From NCBI RefSeq assembly GCF_003315515.1, contig NZ_QNRY01000007.1, forward strand, positions 1 to 64,000: 64,000 nucleotides of DNA, given 5' to 3'. Below the pieces are notes generated by a model. That model had not been told where the DNA came from. It ran no database searches and worked only from the letters and a program-made list of their open reading frames with translations. Source of the stretch: Brenneria salicis ATCC 15712 = DSM 30166 (GTDB lineage Bacteria > Pseudomonadota > Gammaproteobacteria > Enterobacterales > Enterobacteriaceae). Each line of letters begins with the position of its first letter. Within the stretch, counting starts at the first letter, position 1. The position numbers and the translations under genes were made by a program. Shown piece after piece: positions 54,689-64,000 of the stretch.

Positions 54689-54719
54689 CCGTGACTGATA
54701 GAGAAAATATCAGTCACGG
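54689..54719. other. Intercistronic hairpin between dehydratase and transporter genes
   Basis: A perfect 12-bp stem ccgtgactgata (54689-54700) / tatcagtcacgg (54708-54719) with loop gagaaaa. No U-tract follows, so it more likely sets differential mRNA stability within the operon than termination. Confidence 0.6.
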
Positions 54720-54725
54720 GACACA

Positions 54726-55922
54726 TCAGGGATGTTTACCGAACTCGCAGGTCACTTCCGTCCATTTTCTTGCCTGCTCGCTCAGGGTAAAGCCAAGCCC
54801 CAGACGATCGGAAACCCACATGCGGCCATCACGTAACTCAAGCTGCTCATTAAATAGTGGGTTTAACCATTCGAAATGTTCAAGCCAGGGCTCAATCGGA
54901 TAAGCCGCCGCCAGATGCAAATGCACCTCCATCGCGAAATGTGGCGCAAGCTTGCGACCATGCTTGGCTGCCAGATCCATGATTTTCAGGAAGGGCGAGA
55001 TCCCGCCGACTCGCGGCGCGTCAGGCTGAACAAAATCGCTGGCGTTACCGAGGATCAACTGCTCATGTTCACGGAAACTGGTCAGCATCTCACCGGTGGC
55101 GATCGGTGTGTCGAGGGCGGCGGCCAGCGCCGCGTGGCCTTCGACATCGTAAGCATCGAGCGGCTCCTCAATCCAGATAAGGTTGAATGCTTCCATTTTC
55201 CGTCCCATACGAATGGCGGTTTCGCGATCCCATTGCTGATTCGCATCCACCATCAACGGGAAATCATCGCCCAACGTCTCGCGCAAAGCGGTAAGACGCC
55301 GGATATCTTCCGCCGTATTGGGTTGCCCTACTTTCAGTTTGATCCCGCCAATGCCGCTTTCACGCGAAATCACCACATTTTTTAAAACCTGTTCCAGTGG
55401 CGTATGCAGGAACCCGCCGGAAGTGTTATAGCACTGCACGGAATCACGATGCGATCCCAACAGCTTCGCCAGCGGCAACCCGGCGCGTTTGGCTTTCATA
55501 TCCCACAACGCGATATCGATGGAAGAAATCGCCTGTACCGCCATGCCGCTGCGACCGACAGACGCGCCGGCCCACAGCAGCTTGGTGTAAATTTTGTCTA
55601 TATCGTTAGGGTCCTCGCCGATCAGGTTATCGGCGATTTCTTTGGCGTGGGCATAAATGCCCTGCCCGCCTGCGCGTTTCGAATAGCTGAAGCCGACGCC
55701 TTCAAACCCATCTCTGGTGCTGATTTCAGCAAAAATGATAGCGACTTCGGTAAGCGGCTTTTGTCGTCCGGTCAGAACCTTGGCATCACTGACGGGCGCC
55801 GCCAACGGCAAAAAAGCCAATGACATTTTTACCCACTCGATCCGATCGCCGGTATCGGCGGCAGTTTTGGCATTAGTCGCTTTCGCGTAGCTTACGGCAT
55901 CTGAATTAGCGCTAAGAGTCAT
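54726..55922 (-). CDS. L-talarate/galactarate dehydratase, enolase superfamily
   Basis: A 398-residue mandelate-racemase-subgroup enolase-superfamily enzyme. It resembles the characterised Salmonella L-talarate/galactarate dehydratase, with the same N-terminus style (MTLSANSDAVSYAKATNAKT). The catalytic KxK is in GIKLKVGQP. The metal ligands are in MVDANQQWD, WIEEPLDAYD and TGEML, and the general-base His is in LAPHFAMEVHLH. The product would be 5-keto-4-deoxy-glucarate, which feeds garL/garR-type steps that are not in this window. AAAGGAG precedes the ATG. It is the first gene of the operon with the MFS gene and is divergent from a LacI regulator. Confidence 0.9.
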   Translation of the reverse strand: MTLSANSDAVSYAKATNAKTAADTGDRIEWVKMSLAFLPLAAPVSDAKVLTGRQKPLTEVAIIFAEISTRDGFEGVGFSYSKRAGGQGIYAHAKEIADNLIGEDPNDIDKIYTKLLWAGASVGRSGMAVQAISSIDIALWDMKAKRAGLPLAKLLGSHRDSVQCYNTSGGFLHTPLEQVLKNVVISRESGIGGIKLKVGQPNTAEDIRRLTALRETLGDDFPLMVDANQQWDRETAIRMGRKMEAFNLIWIEEPLDAYDVEGHAALAAALDTPIATGEMLTSFREHEQLILGNASDFVQPDAPRVGGISPFLKIMDLAAKHGRKLAPHFAMEVHLHLAAAYPIEPWLEHFEWLNPLFNEQLELRDGRMWVSDRLGLGFTLSEQARKWTEVTCEFGKHP

Positions 55923-55940
55923 GTGTTTTCTCCTTTAAAA

Positions 55941-55956
55941 ATGATTGCGCTAACAT
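55941..55956. promoter_or_regulatory. LacI-family operator-like site O1 at the dehydratase promoter
   Basis: ATGATTGCGCTAACAT is an imperfect palindrome centred on CG, resembling GntR-type operators. It overlaps the likely -10 box (TATGTT on the minus strand, 55957-55952) of the dehydratase operon, so binding would block transcription. Confidence 0.65.
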
Positions 55957-56000
55957 ATTTAATCCAAACGCCACAAATGAACATAAAAAGAACAAAAGGA

Positions 56001-56016
56001 TGCAAAACAGATCACA
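56001..56016. promoter_or_regulatory. CRP-cAMP site (candidate)
   Basis: TGCAAAACAGATCACA fits the CRP consensus TGTGA-N6-TCACA at 8 of 10 positions. Its centre is about 63 bp upstream of the predicted dehydratase start, a normal class I activator position. Confidence 0.55.
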
Positions 56017-56090
56017 AATTAATCAACAAATGAATTTTATCAGTAAAATCCATATAAAAACCACGAGAATAGCTTTCATGAAAAACAATA

Positions 56091-56106
56091 ATGATAACGC
56101 AATCAT
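56091..56106. promoter_or_regulatory. LacI-family operator-like site O2
   Basis: ATGATAACGCAATCAT is, on the other strand, ATGATTGCGTTATCAT. That differs from O1 (55941-55956) at only two of 16 positions. It is 150 bp from O1 and 175 bp before the regulator start, so it could serve autoregulation or looping. Confidence 0.65.
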
Positions 56107-56280
56107 ATTATGCAAACGCACAAAAGCCACGCTAAAGTCACATAGGGGAAATAAGTGCGCCCTGTCGGAAGCGCGCGTGCTGACTTGCATTATCGCCATT
56201 CATCAATCTTGGCTGGAAAATACCCTACTTCAACGATAATCTGACAGACAGGAAGCCAGGAACATATTGGGGAATATCGA

Positions 56281-57303
56281 GTGAAGAGTGATAAACACGC
56301 CGTCAATAACCCGAACCGCCCCCCCACGCTGGAAGATGTGGCCCGTGCCGCGGGGCTTTCTCCGATGACCGTCAGCCGGGCATTGAACAATCCCAAAATC
56401 GTTCGTGCGGGAACCGTGTCTCGCGTCATGGAGGCGGTGCGTGTGACGGGTTACATTCCCAACATGTTGGCCGGCGGGTTGGCGTCGAAACGCAGCAAAC
56501 TCATCGCGGTTATCGTTCCACAAATCAATAACAGTATGTTTGTTGACACGGTTCAGGCCATCAGCGACGAACTGGCCACGCGCGGTTATCACATGCTGTT
56601 GTGCGTTGCTGGTTATTCGCATGAATCCGAAGCCGATATCGTTACGACGATCCTCTCTCGTCGCCCGGATGGTATTGTTCTCACCGGTATTCATCATTCC
56701 CCTGAACTTAAGAAAATCATTCTTAATGCCAATCTTCCCGTTGTTGAAATCTGGGATTTAACGCCAACACCGCTTGACATGCTGGTCGGGTTTTCTCATG
56801 AAAAAATTGGCAATGCGATTGGTCGCTACCTGTTAAATAAAGGCTATTCACGATTCGGGTTGCTTTGGACAGAAGACAGAAGAGCGGGACAGAGGAAAAA
56901 AGGAGTTTATGAGATTATACAGAAAAAACCTGATTGCCAGGTTCGGGAAATTACGTTGCCTTTGCCAGCGACGCTGGCGCTGGGCCGCCAGGGACTCAGC
57001 GCGCTGCTGGCGAAAGATAACCCGTTCGATGCCATCATTTGCAGTTCTGATACCCTCGCTCAGGGCGCCATCATGGAAGCAGAGACAAGAGCGTTGAACG
57101 TGCCGGACAAACTGGCGGTGATCGGGTTTGGCGATCTGAATTTTGCCGCCCATAATAAGCCGTCGATCACCACGATCAGAATCGACCGCTGGAAAATCGG
57201 CACAGATGCGGCCATTATGCTGGCGGACAAAATTGAAGGCAAACCCGTGAGCGACCCCATCGTCGATATTGGATTTTCACTGATTGAGCGGGAATCGGCC
57301 TGA
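56281..57303 (+). CDS. LacI-family transcriptional regulator (GntR-like) of the aldarate operon
   Basis: A 340-residue repressor. It has the LacI helix-turn-helix TLEDVARAAGLSPMTVSRALNNP at residues ~15-37, the hinge helix ANMLAGGLAS-like (NMLAGGLASKRSKLI), and a periplasmic-binding-protein-like effector domain (DAIICSSDTLAQGAIMEAE, LAVIGFGDLNFAAHNKPSITTIRID). It resembles the gluconate repressor GntR subgroup. The start is GTG at 56281 with GGGGA upstream. It is divergent from the dehydratase-transporter operon and two near-identical operator-like sites lie between them, so it most likely controls that operon with an aldarate or its product as inducer. Confidence 0.9.
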   Translation: MKSDKHAVNNPNRPPTLEDVARAAGLSPMTVSRALNNPKIVRAGTVSRVMEAVRVTGYIPNMLAGGLASKRSKLIAVIVPQINNSMFVDTVQAISDELATRGYHMLLCVAGYSHESEADIVTTILSRRPDGIVLTGIHHSPELKKIILNANLPVVEIWDLTPTPLDMLVGFSHEKIGNAIGRYLLNKGYSRFGLLWTEDRRAGQRKKGVYEIIQKKPDCQVREITLPLPATLALGRQGLSALLAKDNPFDAIICSSDTLAQGAIMEAETRALNVPDKLAVIGFGDLNFAAHNKPSITTIRIDRWKIGTDAAIMLADKIEGKPVSDPIVDIGFSLIERESA

Positions 57304-57335
57304 TAGTTTTAAAACATAATGATGTTACGATGAAC

Positions 57336-57360
57336 GAAAACGCCACGGCAAAGCGTGGCG
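57336..57360 (-). terminator. Terminator downstream of the VirK-family gene
   Basis: cgccacg (57341-57347) / cgtggcg (57354-57360) forms a 7-bp stem. On the minus strand it is followed by TTTTCG. It sits between the convergent LacI and VirK-family genes. Confidence 0.7.
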
Positions 57361-57374
57361 TGTACAGGGCAATA

Positions 57375-57815
57375 TCAATCATGGGAATAAAATATGATGC
57401 CTTTATTAATCAGGCAATCATATTGCACGCTATTGCCGACAGGTTGCCAGTCTGGAAGAGAAAATAACCGCATTGAGAAGGTTATCGTATATTCATCCTT
57501 AGACTTGTAACGCAGAATTTGCGCCACTGGTTTGCTTTCATTACTCACCGTCTGGCGGGTATCCGAAAAAGCCAGAGAACCGTCCGGTCTGATCAGATAG
57601 GAATTAATAACCAGTCCTCCTTTCATCGTCCCCGTGGCGCCGGTTTCGGGGTTGGCGCACTGTGTTAAATCGACCGTCATATTGATTCGTTCGCCCTTAT
57701 TGAGCACACTCTTAATATCAGACAGCGTATCAAGCGAATCGGCATAACTGTACTGAGAAAGGCTGAATAAAAGCGCGGTAAAAATAAACTTCTTCACGGT
57801 AAAAAACGAGGACAT
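57375..57815 (-). CDS. VirK-family secreted protein
   Basis: A 146-residue protein of the VirK family named from Agrobacterium, of unknown biochemical function. A signal peptide (MSSFFTVKKFIFTALLFSLSQYSYA) is followed by a single compact domain with the family pattern LDTLSDIKSVL, MTVDLTQC, GGLVINSYLIRPDGSLAFSDT, RYKSKDEYTITFSMRLFSLPDWQPVG and YDCLI. Two cysteines (in DLTQC and YDCLI) could form a disulfide. The ATG at 57815 has AAAGGA upstream and is preferred over one 12 codons earlier. It lies in AT-rich DNA between the LacI gene and recD, where E. coli has argA adjacent to recD, so it is accessory and probably acquired. Confidence 0.82.
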   Translation of the reverse strand: MSSFFTVKKFIFTALLFSLSQYSYADSLDTLSDIKSVLNKGERINMTVDLTQCANPETGATGTMKGGLVINSYLIRPDGSLAFSDTRQTVSNESKPVAQILRYKSKDEYTITFSMRLFSLPDWQPVGNSVQYDCLINKGIIFYSHD

Positions 57816-58130
57816 CCGGTTTCCTTTAAAAGACGATTTGGAAAAAAACATTTTATTACTCCCTTATGATAATATCCCAATAAATACAAACCCCGAAAAT
57901 ATTCCATTATCCCGATCAAAAAACAAGTGTTATTAATTAAAAAACACAAAAAACGTTATCTTATATTATATAATTTAAAGAAATATAATATTAATAAAAA
58001 TCATGATTTTGCTACTCAATAAAGAGAAGAATTGAAAGATGACGGGGATAGTCATTATTTAAGTTATATGACTTATATCTGAAATATTTTATGAAGAAAT
58101 ATTTCCCGATATATTTAAACGCGATGCGGC
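57816..58130. other. AT-rich gene-free segment upstream of the VirK-family gene
   Basis: About 315 bp of very AT-rich sequence (for example long stretches of A/T at 57950-58010), with no supported gene. It probably carries the VirK-family promoter and is the kind of DNA that H-NS silences. A small AT hairpin (gaaatattt / aaatatttc, 58081-58105) lies past the recD stop. Confidence 0.6.
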
Positions 58131-60002
58131 TTATTCACCCCGCATTAATCCGGTAATCCGTTCCACCAGCCCACTGTGCCGTTGGGATGGCGTTTTTACC
58201 GCCCGACACAGTATTTTCATATCCGCATACAAAGACAGACGCTGACGAGCGCGGGTAATGGCGGTATAAACCAGTTCGCGCGTTAATACCGGCAAATAGT
58301 GATTCGGCAACACCAGCGCCGTATGCTCAAATTCCGATCCCTGTGATTTATGCACCGTCATGGCATAGGCGGTTTCATGGGGAGGTAAACGGCTGGGCGC
58401 CACCGCTTTCAGTTTGCCGTCAGGTAGTTGGAAATAAACGCACAATTCGCCTTTTTCACTCATCAGCGCGATACCGATATCGCCATTAAACAACCCCAGC
58501 ACCGCGTCATTACGTTCGATCATCACCGGACGCCCAATGTACCAACGGTTGAGCGGATTGCGATTCCGACTTATCAACCCGGCTTTTTGCAGTGCCTGTT
58601 CAAGCCGCTGATTCAACCCCGCCACGCCAAACGGTCCTTCTCGCAGCGCGCATAACTGACGATAACGCTGAAACGCCAGCAATACCGCGTCAGGGCTTTC
58701 GCCCGCCGCAATACGCTGTAAATAGTCACGATATCCCTCAACGCCTGCGGTGAGAATACGCTGATAATCCTCCGTTTCCGCCAGCGGGTAACAGGCGATA
58801 TCAGTAAAATCGCCGTTCAGTACCGCACGCACCCCTTGATCGTCGCCGTTATTCACCGCCAGCGCCAACTGGCCGATCCCTGAGTGCTGGTCAAAACGAT
58901 AGCTTCTGCGCAACAGACAGATGCTGTCCGCAACAGTAACCGGACTTTCCGCGCCTGTTTCCGCCAATGGGCAGCCCGTCAGCCGTTGTAGCTGCTGTAC
59001 CCTGTCGCGGCTATATCCTGATTCGGCAAAACGACAGATATCGCCCAGTACCGCCCCCGCCTCCACCGAAGCAAGCTGGTCGCGATCACCCAACAGGATA
59101 AGCCTGGCCTGTTCGGGCAGAGCGGCAATCAGGTTAGCCATCATCGGCAGGTCAACCATGGAAGCTTCATCCACCACCAGCACGTCCAGATGCAGCGGAT
59201 TGCCCGGATGATGACGTAAACGCTGGCTATCCGGCACCGCGCCCAATAAACGGTGCAAAGTTGCCGCTTCCTGGGGAAAAGCATCACGGTGCGCCTTGCT
59301 CAGTGCAAGCGTGTTCAATGCCGTTCCTAATGATTCGGTCAACCGGGCCGCCGCTTTCCCCGTCGGCGCCGCCAACTGAATCCGTAACGCGTCGCCGCGA
59401 TTATTCAACTGAATCAGCGCCGCCAGCAATTTGGCGACAGTCGTGGTTTTTCCGGTTCCCGGCCCGCCGGAAATAATAGCGACACGTCGGGTCAACGCCA
59501 CCGCAGCAGCAATTTTCTGCCAGTCAATATCACGGTCTGGCGTGGGAAACAGGCTATCGAGCACGGTGCGGATCTGCGATTCATCATGAGGCAAATCCTG
59601 CCCCTTGCCGGCAATAAAATGCGCGACGCGTCCTTCATATTGCCAGCTACGCTGTAGATACAGCCTGTCCTGTTGCAATACCAACGGCGTTGGCCGGCTT
59701 CCGTCGCTGACCGCCTCCGACGCAAGTAAATACCGCCGCCAGCCCGCAACATCCGGTTGTCCCGCCAATTCCCCTATCTCATGAGCCAGTTGATGGTCGC
59801 GCCCGTCGAATAACCATTGCGTATGCAACCTCTCTAACGGCAGGCAAACGTTGCCCGCGCCCGACTGAGCGCTCAGACAGGCTGCGGCCAGCAATAAATG
59901 AGGATGTGCGTCATCCGCCAACATTCTGGCGAACTGCATATCCAATGGCCGCAGCAACCGCCGCTGTAATGCCGTGTCGAGCAAGTCAATCATGGTGGTC
60001 AT
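58131..60002 (-). CDS. recD: Exodeoxyribonuclease V alpha subunit RecD
   Basis: RecD is the 5'-3' helicase of RecBCD. The 623-residue protein has the Walker A motif [20 protein letters not shown], motif Ia [15 protein letters not shown], Walker [34 protein letters not shown], and the C-terminal motif VI region [15 protein letters not shown]. The start at 60002 (MTTMIDLLD) overlaps the recB stop as ATGA, the usual coupling. A longer frame upstream to 60080 only reads recB in another frame. Confidence 0.97.
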   Translation of the reverse strand: MTTMIDLLDTALQRRLLRPLDMQFARMLADDAHPHLLLAAACLSAQSGAGNVCLPLERLHTQWLFDGRDHQLAHEIGELAGQPDVAGWRRYLLASEAVSDGSRPTPLVLQQDRLYLQRSWQYEGRVAHFIAGKGQDLPHDESQIRTVLDSLFPTPDRDIDWQKIAAAVALTRRVAIISGGPGTGKTTTVAKLLAALIQLNNRGDALRIQLAAPTGKAAARLTESLGTALNTLALSKAHRDAFPQEAATLHRLLGAVPDSQRLRHHPGNPLHLDVLVVDEASMVDLPMMANLIAALPEQARLILLGDRDQLASVEAGAVLGDICRFAESGYSRDRVQQLQRLTGCPLAETGAESPVTVADSICLLRRSYRFDQHSGIGQLALAVNNGDDQGVRAVLNGDFTDIACYPLAETEDYQRILTAGVEGYRDYLQRIAAGESPDAVLLAFQRYRQLCALREGPFGVAGLNQRLEQALQKAGLISRNRNPLNRWYIGRPVMIERNDAVLGLFNGDIGIALMSEKGELCVYFQLPDGKLKAVAPSRLPPHETAYAMTVHKSQGSEFEHTALVLPNHYLPVLTRELVYTAITRARQRLSLYADMKILCRAVKTPSQRHSGLVERITGLMRGE

Positions 60003-63000
60003 GGCGTATCGGCCCCATCTGCCTGGTTTCCCTGAAACAACCGGTCCAATCCGGCGACAAAAGCAGCCGGTGGCCGACAATAAAATACCCCGTTACCGGG
60101 GTAACGACGGTCGATACCGCGTAAAAACAGATAAAACACGCCGCCGAAGTGCTGCTCGTAGTCATAATCCGCCAGGCGATGACGTAAATAGCGGTGTAAC
60201 GCCAGACTATAAAGCTGATATTGCAAGTCATAGCGATGTTCGGCCATTGCCTGCATCATGGCGGGCTGCGTATAAGCACCGGCATCGGCGCCCAGCCAAT
60301 TGGATTTGTAGTCCAGCAGGAAATAACGCCCATCCCAGCAGAACACCAGATCGATAAACCCCTTCAGCATGCCTTGCACCTGCTGAAACGACAACGGAGG
60401 ACAGCGGGCGGATAACGGGTCATAGCGCTTTGTCAGCGCATCAAGTTGCGCCGCCTGCATCGGCGCCTCAATCGGCATGTAAAACTGCAACTCCGCACGT
60501 TTATGTTGTGTATCCAGCGCCGACAGCGTAATACCATTATCGTTGAGCGGTATAGTTAAAATCACCGCCATCCACGATCGCAGCACCGGATGCCAGACCG
60601 GGTCAAGACCGTGCAGTTGGAGTTGTTCCGCCAGCCATGCGTCATCTACCGGCTGGGTGAAATCCAGCGTTTCGAACAGACTGTGCAAAAACGTCCCAGG
60701 GCTTGCGCCTCGTGGAAAAGTATGTGGGGTAAACTGCGTTTCAGACTGTTCCTGCCGCTCACCCATCGCTTCTATATCCAGGCGAGGCAGCAACTCCTGC
60801 ATGGTGGAAGAACCGTGTTGCTGCAAACCGGAATAGCTGGTCACGCGCCAACCATTGAACCACACGCTCTCGCTGTGACGGGCCGACAATGTCGACTGAA
60901 CGGGTTCATCGGGTCGCCACGGCTGCTCATCGCCAGGTTGAACCGGCGTGACCGCCACGCCGTCGCCGATCAAACCGTTAAACTCAACCACCAGCGTCGC
61001 CGCCTCCGCTTCCTTACCGCGCTGGAGCAAATAACCCAGCGCGCTCTGATGCATATCGCTGCCGTCACCTTTGCGGCGCGAACGTTGCAGCGGCGCGACG
61101 CCAACGCTACAGTGGTAAATCGCGCGGGTGAGCGCCACATAAAGCAGCCGCAAATTCTCGGACAACCGCTCTTCTTCGGCCAGCGCCTGACTTTCTTCGC
61201 TGTTATTCAGATCAAGCAACGCCTGATAGCTGCTTCTGTCATGATAAATGCCCTGCTCCTGCACCCGGAAATTGCTGATAAAAGGCAGCCAGACCAGCGG
61301 GTACTCAAGCCCTTTCGATTTATGGATCGTCACGATCTGCACCAGATGATGATCGCTTTCCAGACGCAGTTGTTGATTCTCCGCCTGCGGATTGGGCTGG
61401 GTAATTTGCTGCGACAGCCAGCGAACCAACGCGTGTTCGCTATCCAGCGCCGATGAAGCATCCTGCAATAATTCACCGATATGCAGCACATCCGTCAACC
61501 GTCGCTCACCGTCACCGCCGGCCAGCAGGTTTTCCGCCAACTGGCGCCGACTCATCAGCCCACGCAACATCGGCAACACCCCGCGCTGTCGCCACAGAGA
61601 ACGATAGCCGGCAAACTCTTCAACCAGCACATCCCAGGCCTCTTCGCTACGGCTTAGCGCATCTAAACCCGGCGCATCCAACCCCATCAGCGAGGTGGCC
61701 ATCGCGCTGCGTAACGTTCTCTCTTGCTCAGGCGTCAGCACCGCCTGCAAGATCCACAGAATATCGCGCGCTTCCGGCGTGGTGAACACGCTGTCGCGAT
61801 TTGACAGGTAGACCGACGGGATAGCAAGTTTACCTAATGCTTCCCGCACCAGCGCGGCTTCATGACGACTGCGCACCAGCACACTCATATCTGACGCCTG
61901 AACCAGACGTCGATCTTTACCCGTACTCAGCCAGGCCTGTTTACCTTGGCTGGCGACCAGCCAGTCACGGATCTGTCGCGCGCATTGACGCGCCATTAAC
62001 TGCTGATAATCGCCAATGCCAATGGGCTCTTCGCCCGTCAGCCAAAACTGTAGCGCGGGCTGCGGCGCACCGCCGATCTCAAAGACCAGATCGCGTTTAG
62101 ATTCAGCCGGTTCAACTGCCAGAAACGGAATCTCTTTAAAGAGAAACGGATTTTCAAGACGCTGAAATAAACGGTTCACGCCCCGCACCATCTGATGAGA
62201 TGAGCGCCAATTAGTGCCTAATGTATAATGCGCGCTGACTTCAGATCGGGCGCGCATATAAATAAAAATATCCGCGCCGCGAAAGGCATAGATCGCTTGT
62301 TTGGGATCACCGATCAACAGCAGGCCGCACTGCTGTTGCCCGCCATACAATGAGCGAAAAATACGGTATTGCTGGGGATCGGTATCCTGAAACTCGTCGA
62401 TCATCGCCACGGGATAACGCGCCCGCACGGTATGAGCCAACTGTTCGCCCCCCGGCTGTTGCAACGCTTCATCCAGCCGACCAAGCAGATCGTCAAATCC
62501 CAACTCCGCACGCTGCCGCTTTTCCTGACGCACCGACTGACGAATCTCGCTCAGCGCTCGCACCATGACGATATCACGCAACGAAAGCGACTCCCCCAGC
62601 AAACGATCAACCGCCGCAAACACCGGATGTTCAGGCGCCGCGCCTTTTTTAGTTTTCTCCACCAGCACCTGCTGGCTAAATCTTTCCAACTCTTTTGGCA
62701 GTTGATAATTCTGCGTTGGCTGTGCCGCCCACTCCGTGACTTTCTGCAACCAGTTAGGCAGGTGTTTGCTGCTATAGCTGCGTTTATCCACGCCAGACGC
62801 GTTAATCAGCCCTTCCAGTTCCGCCGCTGACGCCTGCCACTGCTGTTTGCAAGCATCAATAAGCGCAATCATTTTCTGATGCCGGCTAAGCAGCGTTTCC
62901 TGCTCCTCCGGCGGATGACGAAAAACCGGACTTTCGCCTTGCAGATAAGGCATCAGATCAGCGAGCAGACTCTCCGGCCCGCTCCACTCCAGACCGACGA

Positions 63001-63547
63001 CACGGGCGACATCCATAGGCAACGGATAACAGTAGCGACGCCAGAAATCCGCACAGGCCTGACGGCGTAATGGCTGCTCATCCTCGATCAGCGCCTGCTC
63101 AAACAGGACGCCGGATTCAAACGCATTGGCGCTCAGTATCCGCTGACAAAAGCCGTGAATAGTGTGGATCGCCGCTTCATCCATCTGTCGCTCGGCAGAC
63201 AACAGGATTTCCGCCGCCGCCTGATAATCCGGGATCTCGGCCAGCAATAATTTCAGCAGCGGGTCGTCGCTTTCTCCACGGATACAGGCGATACGCAAGA
63301 CATGGATTTTCTCCCGGATACGTTCGCGCAGTTCCTCTGTCGCCGCCTCGGTGAAGGTGACCACCAGAATTTCTTCGACCAACAACGGGCGCGGATAAGC
63401 GGACTGCCGCCCCAAACCCAGCAGCAAACGCAGATACAGTGCCGCCAGCGTATAGGTTTTCCCCGTTCCCGCCGACGCCTCAATCAGCCGCTCCCCCAGG
63501 AGCGGCAACGTCATGACGTTGAGTGATTGCGGCGCGGGATGTTTCAT
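59999..63547 (-). CDS. recB: Exodeoxyribonuclease V beta subunit RecB
   Basis: RecB is the 3'-5' helicase and the nuclease of RecBCD, which processes double-strand breaks and recognises Chi with RecC. The 1182-residue protein has the UvrD-like motif [20 protein letters not shown] P-loop ([11 protein letters not shown], ~residue 25), the Walker B motif [34 protein letters not shown], and [18 protein letters not shown]. The C-terminal nuclease active site is [23 protein letters not shown] in pieces, with Asp, Asp and Lys. It overlaps ptrA and recD by 4 bp each. Confidence 0.98.
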   Translation of the reverse strand: MKHPAPQSLNVMTLPLLGERLIEASAGTGKTYTLAALYLRLLLGLGRQSAYPRPLLVEEILVVTFTEAATEELRERIREKIHVLRIACIRGESDDPLLKLLLAEIPDYQAAAEILLSAERQMDEAAIHTIHGFCQRILSANAFESGVLFEQALIEDEQPLRRQACADFWRRYCYPLPMDVARVVGLEWSGPESLLADLMPYLQGESPVFRHPPEEQETLLSRHQKMIALIDACKQQWQASAAELEGLINASGVDKRSYSSKHLPNWLQKVTEWAAQPTQNYQLPKELERFSQQVLVEKTKKGAAPEHPVFAAVDRLLGESLSLRDIVMVRALSEIRQSVRQEKRQRAELGFDDLLGRLDEALQQPGGEQLAHTVRARYPVAMIDEFQDTDPQQYRIFRSLYGGQQQCGLLLIGDPKQAIYAFRGADIFIYMRARSEVSAHYTLGTNWRSSHQMVRGVNRLFQRLENPFLFKEIPFLAVEPAESKRDLVFEIGGAPQPALQFWLTGEEPIGIGDYQQLMARQCARQIRDWLVASQGKQAWLSTGKDRRLVQASDMSVLVRSRHEAALVREALGKLAIPSVYLSNRDSVFTTPEARDILWILQAVLTPEQERTLRSAMATSLMGLDAPGLDALSRSEEAWDVLVEEFAGYRSLWRQRGVLPMLRGLMSRRQLAENLLAGGDGERRLTDVLHIGELLQDASSALDSEHALVRWLSQQITQPNPQAENQQLRLESDHHLVQIVTIHKSKGLEYPLVWLPFISNFRVQEQGIYHDRSSYQALLDLNNSEESQALAEEERLSENLRLLYVALTRAIYHCSVGVAPLQRSRRKGDGSDMHQSALGYLLQRGKEAEAATLVVEFNGLIGDGVAVTPVQPGDEQPWRPDEPVQSTLSARHSESVWFNGWRVTSYSGLQQHGSSTMQELLPRLDIEAMGERQEQSETQFTPHTFPRGASPGTFLHSLFETLDFTQPVDDAWLAEQLQLHGLDPVWHPVLRSWMAVILTIPLNDNGITLSALDTQHKRAELQFYMPIEAPMQAAQLDALTKRYDPLSARCPPLSFQQVQGMLKGFIDLVFCWDGRYFLLDYKSNWLGADAGAYTQPAMMQAMAEHRYDLQYQLYSLALHRYLRHRLADYDYEQHFGGVFYLFLRGIDRRYPGNGVFYCRPPAAFVAGLDRLFQGNQADGADTP

Positions 63548-64000
63548 TTCAACGTTGCCTTATTGAAGGCGTTATCGGTTTCAGACGCGGAAGCGCCGCC
63601 GCTTTTCATGGTCGGCGCGTTCTCAACCGGCAACGTTTTCTGTAATGAAGACGCGTTCGGGTAGGTCCGCCATCCCTGCGGAGCAGCGTAATCCGCCTTG
63701 CCATGATGACTACCGGAAATTTGCGACAGCACAGCCAGCCCCTCTGGTTTTAACGCCTGCCGGAAGAAATCGGCCAGTTGCTCCACCGTCAGCGGTTTAA
63801 CTTCAGCAATCAGTTTCTCACGGGTATCAAACGCGAAATTTTCCCGATCCAGATCATTGCGCAAACGGCTGATTTCTTCGTCCAGCGTTTGTGGCCGCTG
63901 ACTCAACTCATTGATAACGCCTTGTTTGTATTGTTCAAACTCTTCTTTTTTCATCCCACGCAGGCGTTTTTGCGCTTTCTGATAAAAATCCTGATAGCGC
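63544..64000 (-). CDS. ptrA: Protease III (pitrilysin), C-terminal part (partial at window edge)
   Basis: The frame is open from the right window edge to the stop at 63544, about 152 residues. It matches the C-terminal end of PtrA (RYQDFYQKAQKRL, NELSQRPQTLDEEISR, NFAFDTREKLIAEVKPLT, LSQISGSHHGKADYAAPQGW). PtrA is a periplasmic zinc metalloprotease of the M16 family; its HxxEH motif lies in the missing N-terminal part. The stop overlaps the recB start (ATGA), as expected for the recC-ptrA-recB-recD order. Confidence 0.95.
   Translation of the reverse strand, partial: RYQDFYQKAQKRLRGMKKEEFEQYKQGVINELSQRPQTLDEEISRLRNDLDRENFAFDTREKLIAEVKPLTVEQLADFFRQALKPEGLAVLSQISGSHHGKADYAAPQGWRTYPNASSLQKTLPVENAPTMKSGGASASETDNAFNKATLK

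Larger units (their letters stand above)
55923..56280. promoter_or_regulatory. Divergent control region between dehydratase and LacI regulator
   Basis: A 358-bp AT-rich gap with no supported gene. It holds O1, O2, the CRP-like site and the dehydratase promoter. An 80-codon open frame inside it lacks a ribosome-binding site and overlaps these sites, so I do not call it. Confidence 0.7.

Noticed and set aside
56000..56239. 79-codon open frame between dehydratase and LacI genes
   Set aside because: It covers the CRP-like site and operator O2, lacks a ribosome-binding site, and has low-complexity composition.

Overview
The window is enterobacterial chromosome. Gene order, the sequences of the conserved proteins and the small RNAs csrB/rsmB and gcvB point to the Enterobacterales, most likely Pectobacteriaceae (Brenneria, Lonsdalea, Pectobacterium or Dickeya). 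The genus is inferred from content and order, not from a search. Most of the window is core genome of moderate GC. Two AT-rich accessory segments stand out: bases 1 to about 3420 and about 57375 to 58130.

Layout. (1) 1-3420: the right end of an integrated element, with the end of an IS3-like insertion sequence, a DUF2971 gene containing an in-frame 9-bp tandem repeat, and a tyrosine integrase broken by a one-base homopolymer shift. The integrase starts at the 5' end of mutS, whose first ~19 codons look replaced. (2) 3362-7301: mutS, yaeQ, yaeP-rof. (3) 7327-28789: a long minus-strand block of envelope, fatty-acid, lipid A and translation genes (tilS, yaeR, accA, dnaE, rnhB, lpxB, lpxA, fabZ, lpxD, skp, bamA, rseP, cdsA, uppS, dxr, frr, pyrH, tsf, rpsB), with the S2 leader RNA ahead of rpsB. 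(4) 29140-34193: map, glnD, dapD, yaeH on the plus strand; yaeH is preceded by a tract of imperfect AT-rich repeats. (5) 34258-41995: yqcA, truC, yqcC, the CsrA-sequestering RNA csrB/rsmB with a far-upstream GacA/UvrY palindrome, syd, queF, ppnN, xni, rlmM, ygdD. (6) 42050-46269: gcvA with divergent gcvB, ygdI, csdA (frameshifted), csdE, tcdA. (7) 46317-50281: a frameshifted molybdopterin oxidoreductase, mltA, and two initiator tRNA genes. (8) 50401-53183: amiC and argA, with a pair of ARG boxes. (9) 53313-57815: an accessory block between argA and recD, made of an acid-sugar MFS transporter, an L-talarate/galactarate dehydratase, a divergent LacI-type regulator with two matching operator-like sites and a CRP-like site, and a VirK-family secreted protein. 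(10) 58131-64000: recD, recB and the 3' end of ptrA, joined by ATGA overlaps.

How the parts work together: the lpx/fabZ/bamA/skp/rseP/cdsA/uppS/dxr block couples lipid A, phospholipid, isoprenoid and outer-membrane protein assembly with the translation genes rpsB/tsf/frr/pyrH. csdA-csdE-tcdA form a sulfur-transfer and tRNA t6A-cyclization unit. dehydratase-MFS-LacI is a self-contained, probably substrate-inducible catabolic cassette. Three genes (integrase, csdA, molybdopterin oxidoreductase) are each broken by a single-base change in a homopolymer run, which means either real decay or assembly error.

No CRISPR array, prophage structural gene or complete new multi-gene system is visible. The most unusual pieces are the mutS-5'-end element with its repeat-bearing DUF2971 gene, the repeat tract ahead of yaeH, and the GntR-type palindrome in the predicted csrB promoter.
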